Shown piece by piece: positions 45,672 to 54,281 of a stretch of DNA of 64,000 bases (its first letter is position 1; each line of letters starts with the position of its first letter). The stretch comes from Romboutsia lituseburensis. GTDB taxonomy: Bacteria > Bacillota > Clostridia > Peptostreptococcales > Peptostreptococcaceae. Both the position numbers and the translations under genes were made by a program. Under the pieces are notes generated by a model. It searched no databases and was not told where the DNA came from. It saw only the letters and a program-made list of their open reading frames with translations. The stretch covers positions 1,488,001 to 1,552,000 of the forward strand of contig NZ_JANQBQ010000001.1 in assembly GCF_024723825.1 (NCBI RefSeq), given 5' to 3'.

Positions 45672-47516
45672 TTATTTTTTATAATTTGGAATCTCGTATA
45701 TTAGATTACTACTTGTGTCATACATGTCCATTAATTTAACCATTATTCCTGATATTCCATTTGGCCAGTTTACATCGGTTGCATACTGATGCCATGTATA
45801 ATCATAGTTAAATTTCATTTTATATATAGTATTTTGATTGTACTTAGAACTTCTTATATAATTTTGAGCTATCCATGCCGCAGAACCATCTATAGTAGCT
45901 TCTATGCTAGTCCATCCATTAGAGTATGCTGCTTCTGCACCTGATACATTTGCACTTTTATCTATTGCCCCTATTCCAAAGAAATTGTAAACTGTAACAG
46001 ATTTAGATAATGACTGACCTTTATAAGATGTTATGGTTTGCCCTTGTGAAAGAGTTGATTTTCCATAACCAGTCTCCCACATTGCATGTGAAACAAGATA
46101 TACAAGATCTATATTATATCTTTGTGCTGCATTTATAAATGCTTGTCCTTGGTTATAAAATACATTGGTACCAGATGAAGCTGGAGATAGTGAATTTAAA
46201 TATGAATTTAATTCGCTAGCAGATATTCCACCTTTATAAGTATCTAATCTTAAAAATTGCATCATACCTTTAGAACTATTTTTAAAATTATCTGGATTTA
46301 AGAAATATTCTAAATCACTTCTCTCTGCTGGAATAAATCCTCTTGCTTCTCTCATCATAAACGTAGTCATTACTTGACTACTTCTCGGCTTAGATGAATC
46401 TATAACATTTGCTCCAACACTTGATCTCTCTAATTGAGCCACTACATGATCTTCTAAAGTATAATTTAAAGATTTATTATTTATTGTTGCACCATTCACA
46501 TTCGTAGATGAATCCCCTCCTGGATTTGTTCCAGGATTTGTGTCTGGCTGTGTTGGTGGCACTTGCGTATTTTCACTACTTAGATATTGACTTGATGTAT
46601 AAGCCACTTTACCTTTAAAATCTATTTTTGACCAACCATTACTTTCTGACATTATACCTACTTTTTCACCTTTTGATAAAGTTCCAACCTTAGAATAATT
46701 TGTACCTGGTCCACTTCTAACATTTAGTGAACTTATATTTACAATCTTATTTACTTTTATGCCTTCTGGTTTTTCATCTGGCTTTGGTGTTGGGTTTGTA
46801 GGTTGCGAAGATACATTACTTAAATATCTACTTGATGTATATGATATTTTTCCTTTATAATCTATTTTTGACCAATCATTACTTTCTGATAGAACTTTTA
46901 CTTTTTCACCTTTTTTTAGTTTTCCAACTACAGAGTAACTTGTATTAGGTCCACTTCTAACATTTAAACTATCTGTATTAACTTGTTTAGTTGTTGTATT
47001 AATATTATTCGAACTTTGAGACTGATACTCATTTAAGTATTGTATAGAAACATACCCCAACCTTCCATCATATTTTATTTTTGCCCACCCATTACTTTGA
47101 GATAATAAATCCACTACTGTTCCTTTTTTTAACTTCATTATTATCCTATAACTAGTACCAGCTCCACTTCTCATATTTAAGTTATCCGTATTTACCTTCA
47201 TTTGTTTTGATGAAGTGCTATTACTTGATTGATTTGAGTTATTAGAACTACTTTCATTTTGTATCTTTATATATGTAGATGATACCCATCCTTGTTTTCC
47301 TGAATTATTTTTTATTTTATGCCATCCATTAGATGTTTCATTTATATACACTTTTTCATTTTTTTTAACATTAAATAATACTGAATTGTTAGTCCCTGGT
47401 CCACTTCTAACATTCAATGAATTTGTTGTAACTATTCCTGTTTGACCTGATGCATGCACGTTATTTACTGCCATAGGTATCATAGCTAATGTCGCTAGGG
47501 CTATTTTTTTATTCAT
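45672..47516 (-). CDS. Acd-like autolysin: four SH3 repeats and glucosaminidase domain
   Basis: This 614-residue secreted wall hydrolase has a signal peptide (first 22 residues, ending VNNVHA) and four bacterial SH3 repeats, each built on LNVRSGPGTNYS...KGEKV...NGWSKI...YTSSQYL, spaced about 75 residues apart to residue 320. A proline/threonine linker leads to a C-terminal endo-beta-N-acetylglucosaminidase domain with HAMWETGYGKSTLSQG, which holds the catalytic glutamate. It resembles C. difficile Acd in layout and lies in the same neighbourhood near polC. The long near-identical SH3 repeats could vary by recombination. The ribosome-binding site is AGAGGGGGAG. Confidence 0.9.
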   Translation of the reverse strand: MNKKIALATLAMIPMAVNNVHASGQTGIVTTNSLNVRSGPGTNNSVLFNVKKNEKVYINETSNGWHKIKNNSGKQGWVSSTYIKIQNESSSNNSNQSSNSTSSKQMKVNTDNLNMRSGAGTSYRIIMKLKKGTVVDLLSQSNGWAKIKYDGRLGYVSIQYLNEYQSQSSNNINTTTKQVNTDSLNVRSGPNTSYSVVGKLKKGEKVKVLSESNDWSKIDYKGKISYTSSRYLSNVSSQPTNPTPKPDEKPEGIKVNKIVNISSLNVRSGPGTNYSKVGTLSKGEKVGIMSESNGWSKIDFKGKVAYTSSQYLSSENTQVPPTQPDTNPGTNPGGDSSTNVNGATINNKSLNYTLEDHVVAQLERSSVGANVIDSSKPRSSQVMTTFMMREARGFIPAERSDLEYFLNPDNFKNSSKGMMQFLRLDTYKGGISASELNSYLNSLSPASSGTNVFYNQGQAFINAAQRYNIDLVYLVSHAMWETGYGKSTLSQGQTITSYKGQSLSKSVTVYNFFGIGAIDKSANVSGAEAAYSNGWTSIEATIDGSAAWIAQNYIRSSKYNQNTIYKMKFNYDYTWHQYATDVNWPNGISGIMVKLMDMYDTSSNLIYEIPNYKK

Positions 47517-47670
47517 CTTACTCCCCCTCTTATCCGCATAAATATTTAATTAATATTTTATCTTATAAAAACTATCCAACTATTTATATACTTATTAAAA
47601 TGCTATTATATAAATAAACATTATAATTAACATATTACGGTAAGATTAGGAAAAACTTTACAGTATCTTT

Positions 47671-48144
47671 CTATTTAAAATATTTTTCATTAATAACCTG
47701 TGCACATTTTATTCCATATGGAATCTTTGAAAAACCAGTTTCTTTTTTAAACACTTTAATTAAATTTTTATCATTATCTAAATAGTTTTCATGCTTAGGA
47801 TATATTATTGGATATTCTAGATAAGACATAAAATATTCTAAATCTTTTCCACTACATTTTTTCCAAAACCCTTCCCAACAAGTATTATTTATATATTCAT
47901 ATGGTTCTAGTATTTCTCCATTTTCCATAAAGTACTTTATGGGATCTGGTAGTTCCTTGCTATTTTTATAAAACTCTATATCTAATTTACAAAACTCCTT
48001 TGTATAATTCGTAAGTTCTTCACTTATTTCATTCATTTTATATTCTATATTTAAAATTTGGTCTTCATTATTTTCTTTTATATTTTTTTTATATTCCCTA
48101 GCATATATTTCAAACATTCTATAGTTTGCTTCATTAATGCTCAT
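47671..48144 (-). CDS. Protein of unknown function (157 aa)
   Basis: I do not recognise this family. The protein has no signal or membrane segment and looks soluble: a helical, charged first half (IYAREYKKNIKENNEDQILNIEYKMNEISEELTNYTKEF) and a second half rich in aromatic residues with NNTCWEGFWKKCSGKDLEYFMSYLEYP. AAAAAGGAG gives it a clear ribosome-binding site. It stands alone between the autolysin and the hemerythrin gene. Confidence 0.65.
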   Translation of the reverse strand: MSINEANYRMFEIYAREYKKNIKENNEDQILNIEYKMNEISEELTNYTKEFCKLDIEFYKNSKELPDPIKYFMENGEILEPYEYINNTCWEGFWKKCSGKDLEYFMSYLEYPIIYPKHENYLDNDKNLIKVFKKETGFSKIPYGIKCAQVINEKYFK

Positions 48145-48317
48145 ATATATACACTCCTTTTTAATTTTTATTTTTATATTCGACTCAATTTAACGTTTTC
48201 CTCTTTAATATGACTAGTATTTATTTTCATTTTTAAATTTACATAATAACTATTTTTGCCATTAGTACAATTGATAAACTTTTAAATTTTAACTTCACTA
48301 AGATAATATAAAAAAAA

Positions 48318-48351
48318 CCACTATAAAATTCATAAATTTATTTTATAGTGG
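48318..48351 (-). terminator. Intrinsic terminator downstream of the hemerythrin gene
   Basis: CCACTATAAAAT and ATTTTATAGTGG pair across ten bases, followed on the minus strand by eight T. It lies about 90 bases after the hemerythrin stop. Confidence 0.85.
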
Positions 48352-48442
48352 CTTACTTTATCTATTATTTTATTAAATTGTTTATGTAAATACTTTACAT
48401 ATAAGTAAAATCAATCTAGCAAATATAATGTACTCTTATTTA

Positions 48443-48850
48443 TTATTTAGTATTATTTTTTATATGAGATGCAACTTTAACATCTTCTCTTTTTATATGT
48501 CTAATCAACCAATCCCCTACTTTAAGGTTTACTTCCCCAACTAAAGCAATGCTTGGTCCATTTGCTAAAAGTTTCTCACGTATACTTTCAACAGTTGCTA
48601 TAAACCCTTCATGGAATTTTTTGTGATTATTATAATCAGGATACTTATATTTTTGTTGTAATACTTCTTCATGAGCAAAATGAGTTTTTGTATAAGATGA
48701 TAAAAAGTTTACTGTTTTTTCTACTTCTGCTCTTCCTTTTCCACCATTGCAAGCATCTAATAAATCATTTATTGCTTTTATAAGTGCCTTATGCTCTGTA
48801 TCAATTTGCATGTTACCTGTTTCTAAATCACTAGACCATTGATATGCCAT
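48443..48850 (-). CDS. Bacteriohemerythrin
   Basis: This 135-residue single-domain di-iron protein has the ligand set in order: TEHKALI, HFAHEEVLQQ, YNNHKKFHEGF and RHIKREDVK (His, His, Glu, His, His, His, Asp). It binds oxygen and in anaerobes is thought to protect or sense oxygen or NO. It is transcribed alone from a promoter that holds a palindrome over its -35 box. Confidence 0.93.
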   Translation of the reverse strand: MAYQWSSDLETGNMQIDTEHKALIKAINDLLDACNGGKGRAEVEKTVNFLSSYTKTHFAHEEVLQQKYKYPDYNNHKKFHEGFIATVESIREKLLANGPSIALVGEVNLKVGDWLIRHIKREDVKVASHIKNNTK

Positions 48851-48897
48851 CTTCTGTCCCCTCCAAAACTAATATTGTTAATATTTTACAGATATTC

Positions 48898-48926
48898 ATA
48901 ATAGCATAATATGTTGACAAGGTCAA
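48898..48926 (-). promoter_or_regulatory. Hemerythrin promoter with overlapping palindrome
   Basis: On the minus strand TTGACC and TATTAT are 17 bases apart. A dyad TTGACAAGGTCAA (48914-48926) covers the -35 box, so a repressor or redox regulator may bind here. It is not the FNR/CRP spacing. Confidence 0.6.
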
Positions 48927-48950
48927 TTTGAAATATCGTTTTGTAACATA

Positions 48951-48978
48951 AAAAGGTTAGGCTAATGCCTAACCTTTT
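48951..48978 (-). terminator. Intrinsic terminator of the oxidoreductase operon
   Basis: AAAAGGTTAGGC and GCCTAACCTTTT pair across TAAT immediately after the FAD-oxidoreductase stop. Confidence 0.9.
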
Positions 48979-48981
48979 TAA

Positions 48982-50265
48982 TTATTTAATTATTTGTTTA
49001 TTATAGATACCTTCTAAGCTAGCTTTTTTAACCCTATCTGATATAATTTTTTTATCTATAGTATAAAAACCTAATTCTTTCATTCTATTAAAATATATAC
49101 TTCCTGCAAAAGTGAATCTTAAAGTATCACCTTCTGGTTTATGCATTTCACTATTAGAATGAGCTATAAAATCTCCTATTAAAAGATTTGTAGGTAGTTG
49201 TAATAAGTACATACCTATGCTATTTCTAGCTGCATTGTGTCCAGCTAGACTTCCTGTACAGATAGCTTCTGTATGCCCTACATAGAATCCTGATTTCTCA
49301 CCAGCAACAAATAGATTACTAAGTCCCTTAACTCTCATATAATTGTCCCTAGGAGCTACAGATAAATATCTTATTGAATTACCTTTACCACCTGCATAAG
49401 GATCTACAATTATCGCTTTTTCAAATCCTGGTATCATTCTTAATTTTTCTAAATTATAAAATGGACTCATTAATTTTGCATGACCTGTATCAATTAAAAC
49501 TAAGTTATTAGCAAAAGCCGGTAATGCATATTGTTGACAGACTTTAATATCTAGCTTTTCTTCGTTTATAAATTCTTCAGGTAAAGGTATAACAGCACGA
49601 CCAGTTTCATTTAATTCTTTTTGAATAGCTTCACTTAATGATTCTTTTAATAGCTTCATAGAACCACTGAATGCTCCAGGATCCCCATTTCCTCTTCTTC
49701 CTAGCATATCTTCAATACCACATCTAGAACTTATACTTACCCTACCTCCAAAGGAAGGACATCTTAAAACACACATAGCGCATCCATTTCCATATTTAGC
49801 ACAGTTACCCATAGGACCTGTCGATCCTGTTGTTTCTACAAAAGAATCCCCTTCTATAATTTCTCCATTTTCAAGTATAACGGCATTTATTTTGTTATCT
49901 TGCATATCAACGTCTACAACCCTACTGAAAAATTTAATTTCTATTCCCATTTCTATAATTTTGTCTCTAACAGGTTTTTCTATTTTTGTTACATTATAAA
50001 TTGTTGCATGTTCATGCCCAGGAAAATCTATATTTTCATGAGTGCAATATTTATCTGTTAATTCAAATAATTCACTAGCACCTAATGCTATTGCTTCTTC
50101 ACAAGCTGTAAATCTACCATTGTTTCTCATTATTCCCCCAACGTTCCCTAGTCCTAATAACAAGTCTGTCTTTTCAAGTATAACAACATCAGCACCTGCT
50201 TTTTTAGCAGATATGGCAGATGCACATCCTGCCCATCCACCGCCAATTACAACAACTTTTGGCAT
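48982..50265 (-). CDS. FAD-dependent oxidoreductase with cysteine cluster
   Basis: This 427-residue flavoprotein has the dinucleotide-binding motif VVVIGGGWAGCASAISAKKAGADVVILEK at the N-terminus and a second FAD contact, LSNLFVAGEKSGFYVGHTEAICTGSLAGHNAA, near the C-terminus, as in GidA/TrmFO-like proteins. A cluster of four cysteines (NCAKYGNGCAMCVLRCPSFGG, near residue 160) could bind an Fe-S cluster or be redox-active. It is cotranscribed with a PyrK-like Fe-S/flavin reductase (11-base gap), so the two probably form one electron-transfer enzyme. The substrate is unknown. Confidence 0.78.
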   Translation of the reverse strand: MPKVVVIGGGWAGCASAISAKKAGADVVILEKTDLLLGLGNVGGIMRNNGRFTACEEAIALGASELFELTDKYCTHENIDFPGHEHATIYNVTKIEKPVRDKIIEMGIEIKFFSRVVDVDMQDNKINAVILENGEIIEGDSFVETTGSTGPMGNCAKYGNGCAMCVLRCPSFGGRVSISSRCGIEDMLGRRGNGDPGAFSGSMKLLKESLSEAIQKELNETGRAVIPLPEEFINEEKLDIKVCQQYALPAFANNLVLIDTGHAKLMSPFYNLEKLRMIPGFEKAIIVDPYAGGKGNSIRYLSVAPRDNYMRVKGLSNLFVAGEKSGFYVGHTEAICTGSLAGHNAARNSIGMYLLQLPTNLLIGDFIAHSNSEMHKPEGDTLRFTFAGSIYFNRMKELGFYTIDKKIISDRVKKASLEGIYNKQIIK

Positions 50266-50276
50266 ATCTATTCCCC

Positions 50277-51236
50277 CTATAAATTCTTAGAATTTAAAAA
50301 AGCTCTACTATCAACTTGTGCTTTACATGATTTAATTTTCTTGCCATTTACTTCTATTGTACATGCTCCACAAATACCTTCTCCACAACATATTAGGTTA
50401 CTATTTGAAATAGCTAAATCTATATTTTGATCAACTGAGTCTACAATATCCATTATATATTTGTTGAATAAATCTGCACCTCCACTATATACAAACTCTA
50501 CATTATTTCTTCTTATATAGTCTATTAAAAAATCTCTGTCTTCATTTAAATCAGTACTTTGGATATTTACACCTAACTCTTTTAGTTTTTCAATTATGAC
50601 TTCTAGTATTATAGCCTGATTATTAATAAATACCACTACATTATTTTTATTTTCTAATAATCTTTTAACTACATTAATAGAATTCACTTGTGATAATCCA
50701 TTTAATATTACAAGTGTGTTTTTTTGGTACGCACTCTTAATTTGTTTTATTCCAAATATACCGTTAAAGTATGGACCTTTTACCCAAACGTCTTCAAAGT
50801 CTATTATATTTTTTGTCTTAATTCCTCTAGACTTGATTACAACTTCTAAAATTGAGTTTTCAAAATCTACATCCATAACCGATATTGGAGTATTAAATAT
50901 ATCACTACTTCTATCCTTACTCTTTATTAATACAAATGCACCTGGACTACATAAATCTATTAACATAGATTTTGGTACACTTATTTTTATCAAAAAAGTT
51001 TCATTACTTAACTCCTTTACTTCATTGATTTTACAAAGAGTCTCTTTTCTTTCACACACAGGAATATTTTTATTATGTTGTAATTCATTGTAAATACACA
51101 CTCCTTGCCATAAGCAATCACAAACTTTTTCACCTCGTGTAATTGGACATTTTATACAGTTCCCTGAGTATGCAAGATGACATGGACAATACTTGCTCCC
51201 TGCATCAGCACATAATTGATTATTAGCTTTTTTCAA
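50277..51236 (-). CDS. PyrK-like flavin/Fe-S electron transfer subunit with N-terminal cysteine domain
   Basis: The first 60 residues hold many cysteines (SKYCPCHLAYSGNCIKCPITRGEKVCDCLWQGVC), an extra domain not found in standard PyrK. A ferredoxin-reductase core follows (residues 75-260), and a C-terminal [2Fe-2S] motif CCGEGICGACTIEVNGKKIKSCK. Such subunits move electrons between NAD(P)H and an Fe-S partner. The start is uncertain: GTG at 51245 is inside AAGGAAGTGG, while TTG at 51236 is correctly spaced and is used here. Operon partner is the FAD protein downstream. Confidence 0.75.
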   Translation of the reverse strand: MKKANNQLCADAGSKYCPCHLAYSGNCIKCPITRGEKVCDCLWQGVCIYNELQHNKNIPVCERKETLCKINEVKELSNETFLIKISVPKSMLIDLCSPGAFVLIKSKDRSSDIFNTPISVMDVDFENSILEVVIKSRGIKTKNIIDFEDVWVKGPYFNGIFGIKQIKSAYQKNTLVILNGLSQVNSINVVKRLLENKNNVVVFINNQAIILEVIIEKLKELGVNIQSTDLNEDRDFLIDYIRRNNVEFVYSGGADLFNKYIMDIVDSVDQNIDLAISNSNLICCGEGICGACTIEVNGKKIKSCKAQVDSRAFLNSKNL

Positions 51237-51473
51237 TTTATCCACTTCCTTAAAATGATTTTTTCAAATGTCTTAAAGCATATATTATTAATTTATTATT
51301 TAAACTCTATTTTGTTACACTAGCTTTTTTACTTTATATATTTTTACTTATTCTATTTTTCTTTGATTCAAATATACTATAATATATAAAAAGGTTACTT
51401 TTTAATTTTGTGCTATATTTATACATATAAAATATTACATACAAAAATTTTTTAATTTTTAGGGGAGAATATT

Positions 51474-52133
51474 ATGGAAAATGCATTTATTTTTTCTAAA
51501 GAACATCTAATTATACTTTTAGTTTTTTCTATTTTTATGTATATTTGTCCTAAGCTTACTAATAATTTACTTCCGTATAGCTATATTGTTGAAAAAATAA
51601 TATGTGGATTAATAATACTAGAAATAGTGTTTGAACAAGTTTCAATTATATCTATGGGTGGATATGATGTACTAACGTCACTTCCTATAAGTGCAAGTAG
51701 ATTTTGTGCGTACATATGTATTGCTATCTTATTTTTTAAACAATATCAATTATTTAATGTATTTTTTTCTTGGAGTTTAGTTTGTTCTATTGGCGAGATT
51801 GTTTTTTTCCAAAACATACCATATAGATTTCCTAATATACTTCATTTTTTATTCATATTTTCTAAAGCTATATTACTTTATGCAAACGTATATATGGTTG
51901 AAGTAAGAAAATTTAAAATAAGCAAAAGCGCTATAAAAGACAACTTAATAATATGTTTTATTTACTTTACATCTATATTTATATTGAATAAATTCACAAA
52001 TGCTAACTATTGCTACAGTTTTTCAAATATTAATTATTTTAGTATAATAAGTTTTATATTTCTTACTACTTTCATTTATATCCCAGTCTTCGTATTTGAT
52101 AGGGATAACTTTAATTTTAAGTTTAAAAGATGA
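51474..52133 (+). CDS. YwaF/TMEM164-like integral membrane protein
   Basis: This 219-residue protein has about six or seven membrane segments, with FSKEHLIILLVFSIF at the start and TSLPISASRFCAYICIAILFF in the middle, close to the pattern of the TIGR02206 (YwaF) family. Their function is not known with certainty. It is preceded by GGGGAGA and stands alone on the plus strand; I see no terminator clearly its own. Confidence 0.62.
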   Translation: MENAFIFSKEHLIILLVFSIFMYICPKLTNNLLPYSYIVEKIICGLIILEIVFEQVSIISMGGYDVLTSLPISASRFCAYICIAILFFKQYQLFNVFFSWSLVCSIGEIVFFQNIPYRFPNILHFLFIFSKAILLYANVYMVEVRKFKISKSAIKDNLIICFIYFTSIFILNKFTNANYCYSFSNINYFSIISFIFLTTFIYIPVFVFDRDNFNFKFKR

Positions 52134-52187
52134 CATTTAATCAATAAAGTTTTTAAATTGTAAATTTTGTAATAAATTTATTAAATA

Positions 52188-52268
52188 TAAAAAAAGCTCG
52201 CTATTACTAGCGAGCATAAAAATTTCTATTTTCATTTAGTGTAAGAAGAAAATAAAAATCTTAGGCTA
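52188..52268 (-). ncRNA. Candidate small RNA with own promoter and terminator
   Basis: A promoter (52275-52302) and a strong terminator stem GCTCGCTA/TAGCGAGC (52196-52215) with a T run on the minus strand bracket about 80 bases, in a gap between two genes that both have other ends. No ribosome-binding site precedes the single ATG in it. It lies beyond MarR's own terminator (52342-52387) and so is not simply the MarR 3' end. Confidence 0.45.
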
Positions 52269-52274
52269 CTTTAA

Positions 52275-52302
52275 ATTATAGCACAATTTAATAAATTGTA
52301 AA
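52275..52302 (-). promoter_or_regulatory. Promoter of the candidate small RNA
   Basis: On the minus strand TTTACA and TATAAT are 16 bases apart, in an intergenic region with no coding sequence following. Confidence 0.5.
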
Positions 52303-52341
52303 ATTTTATTTTTACTTAAATAAATATTATAAATTTAACCT

Positions 52342-52387
52342 AAAAAAGCTACACATTATATGTTTTCATATAATGTGTAGCTTTTTT
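52342..52387 (-). terminator. Intrinsic terminator of the MarR gene
   Basis: Two perfect 20-base arms, beginning AAAAAAGCTACACATTATAT, surround a 6-base loop right after the MarR stop. Confidence 0.92.
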
Positions 52388-52389
52388 AG

Positions 52390-52830
52390 TTAAAATAATG
52401 CTTTTATTATTGGCTTAGCTTCTATCATGCAATTAAATAAAATTTCTTTTTGATCTTCAGTTAATTTGTCTACTTTACTGCTTACAATAGCTAAAAACTT
52501 TTCTATTTCTTCTTGTACAATTTCATTCCCTTTTTCTGTTATGCAATAGAAAGTATTTCTTCTATCCTTTGAATCTTCCTCTCTGTATACATAACCTTGA
52601 TCTACTAATTTATTTAACAGGATACATAAACTTGATGTTGAAACATATAAATCTTTACTTAAGTTTTTAAGTTCTATCTTTTTATGTTTTCTTATACTAA
52701 CTAAAGCATAAAACTGTCTTTCTGTTAGAACCTTTTCTATTGTATTTCTTTCATCATTTACTATTTTTATTAAATGTGTAAAATAAGTCATATTTTCCAT
52801 CATTATAGCAGAAATTTTTCTGTTATCCAT
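52390..52830 (-). CDS. MarR family transcriptional regulator
   Basis: This 146-residue winged-helix regulator carries LTERQFYALVSIRKHKKIELKNLSKDLYVSTSSLCILLNKLVDQGYVYREEDSKDRRNTFYCITEKGNEIV, the full recognition helix and wing. Its own promoter (minus strand TAGATA, 17 bases, TATAAT at 52899-52904) has two copies of TATCTATT, at 52876-52883 and 52922-52929, one over the -35 box, which suggests self-repression. No transporter or enzyme gene is linked to it, so the ligand and other targets are unknown. Confidence 0.88.
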   Translation of the reverse strand: MDNRKISAIMMENMTYFTHLIKIVNDERNTIEKVLTERQFYALVSIRKHKKIELKNLSKDLYVSTSSLCILLNKLVDQGYVYREEDSKDRRNTFYCITEKGNEIVQEEIEKFLAIVSSKVDKLTEDQKEILFNCMIEAKPIIKALF

Positions 52831-53046
52831 AACATCACCTCAAAATCTAAGTCTTATACTTTTGTATTAATTCGCTATCTATTTTAATGTTATTTTATAT
52901 TATACTACATATACATACTATTATCTATTAAAATAGTTTCATTCTAAAAGTTAAATACTAAAAAGCTAAATACGTAAGTTTTTAAGTATATTATACATAT
53001 TATCCAGCAGGAAGTAAATTTATAATTTCATTTTTCAAAAAAAACT

Positions 53047-53077
53047 ATCTACAGGCCATGAACTATAGCCTGTAGAT
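53047..53077 (-). terminator. Intrinsic terminator of gerW
   Basis: ATCTACAGGC and GCCTGTAGAT pair across 11 bases; on the minus strand AGTTTTTTTT follows. Confidence 0.88.
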
Positions 53078-53082
53078 ATGTA

Positions 53083-53499
53083 TTACTTCTTCCTTTTTTC
53101 TTTTTCATCTGCCTTTGATAAATTTTGAATTTTCTCAATTACCTTTGGTGTTACCGCCAATATATTATCTACCATATTCATGCTATTATCTAAACTCATA
53201 AGCCTAGTTTCTCCATTTTCAACTACTACAAATGCTACAGGTTGTATTGAAATAGCACCCGCACTACCACCTGCAAAATTTGTATCTACTTTTTCGTCTA
53301 TATTTTTTTTAGTATCATCATACCCTTTAGAATACTCTCCTCCACCTATACCAAATCCTATAGTAACTTTAGATATAGGAACTACTACTGTTGTTTCCGT
53401 TCTTATAGGATCTCCTATTATTGTATTCGCATCAATTGAACCTTTTATAGTTTCAAATGTTTTTTCCATAAGACTTTGTATTGACCCTGTTGATCTCAC
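53083..53499 (-). CDS. gerW: GerW (YtfJ) family spore protein
   Basis: This 138-residue protein follows the YtfJ pattern: IQSLMEKTFETIKGSIDANTIIGDPIRTETTVVVPISKVTIGFGIGGGEYS, then FAGGSAGAISIQPVAFVVVENG, with a lysine-rich tail. In Bacillus YtfJ/GerW is a forespore protein needed for normal germination. The start GTG at 53499 has GGTGG five bases upstream. It overlaps the preceding DUF2953 gene by 47 bases, an unusually long overlap that keeps the two together. Confidence 0.9.
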   Translation of the reverse strand: MRSTGSIQSLMEKTFETIKGSIDANTIIGDPIRTETTVVVPISKVTIGFGIGGGEYSKGYDDTKKNIDEKVDTNFAGGSAGAISIQPVAFVVVENGETRLMSLDNSMNMVDNILAVTPKVIEKIQNLSKADEKEKRKK

Positions 53500-54112
53500 T
53501 TATTCCACCATCCTTTTTTATTCTTTTATTTATTTTAGCTTTCTTATAAATTTTAATCATCACTATAGATATATTTATAATATCCTTAATAGTTGGTTTT
53601 ATATGTATTTTGAAATTTCCTTTTATATAATTTTTTGTAAAGTCAGGTGTAATATTTAAGTAAATTTTATTAGGAGTAAATATATTTATAATATTTCCAT
53701 ATATAGTATTTATAAATACATATATGAAACTTGTAAAAATAATATTTTCATTTCCAAAGCTAATATAACTATATATCTCTTCTATTTTTACTTTAAATAT
53801 TAAATTAAGTATATTTCTTATATCATATAATTCTATAGATTTTTTGTTTATCTTACTATTTTTATTTTTTATCTTATTTTTACCTTTCTTTTTATCTTTT
53901 TTTACTTTACCTTTATTTAAGGGGTAAATAGGTATTTTTATATTTATTAAATTAAATATATACTTAATATTCAAATTTACATTTATGTCATTATTATTTA
54001 CCTCGCTAGTAATAATTATATCTATTGATGATTTTATGAATTTAAACATCAATACAGCTGTAAAAATAATTAAAATTAAAACAGTAATTAAAAATATCCC
54101 ATTATATCTCAT
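53453..54112 (-). CDS. DUF2953 (YtfI-like) protein
   Basis: This 219-residue protein has one N-terminal membrane segment (residues 5-28), a lysine-rich stretch (GKVKKDKKKGKNKIKNKNSK) and a C-terminal half with NIIFTSFIYVFINTIYGNI. The family is commonly the neighbour of ytfJ/gerW in spore formers, where it is called YtfI; its role is unknown. It overlaps gerW by 47 bases. Confidence 0.75.
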   Translation of the reverse strand: MRYNGIFLITVLILIIFTAVLMFKFIKSSIDIIITSEVNNNDINVNLNIKYIFNLINIKIPIYPLNKGKVKKDKKKGKNKIKNKNSKINKKSIELYDIRNILNLIFKVKIEEIYSYISFGNENIIFTSFIYVFINTIYGNIINIFTPNKIYLNITPDFTKNYIKGNFKIHIKPTIKDIINISIVMIKIYKKAKINKRIKKDGGISEINRVNTKSYGKNI

Positions 54113-54233
54113 AGTAATATTATCTTCTAAAAAATAATTATATATACTTGCTATTAAAATTTTTTCCTTTTTAGGAATTAATAAATAGTCATATATTTAT
54201 ACAAATCAATATTTGTAGTTTTAGATAAATAAA

Positions 54234-54278
54234 AAATGTGCTTAATTATAAAATTTAATTTTATAATTAAGCACATTT
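54234..54278 (-). terminator. Intrinsic terminator of scpB
   Basis: Two perfect 21-base arms, beginning AAATGTGCTTAATTATAAAA, surround a 3-base loop directly after the scpB stop. Confidence 0.92.
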
Positions 54279-54281
54279 ATC

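Noticed and set aside
48914-48926. FNR/CRP box at the hemerythrin promoter
   Set aside because: The dyad has TTGA-5-TCAA spacing where FNR/CRP need six bases between these halves.
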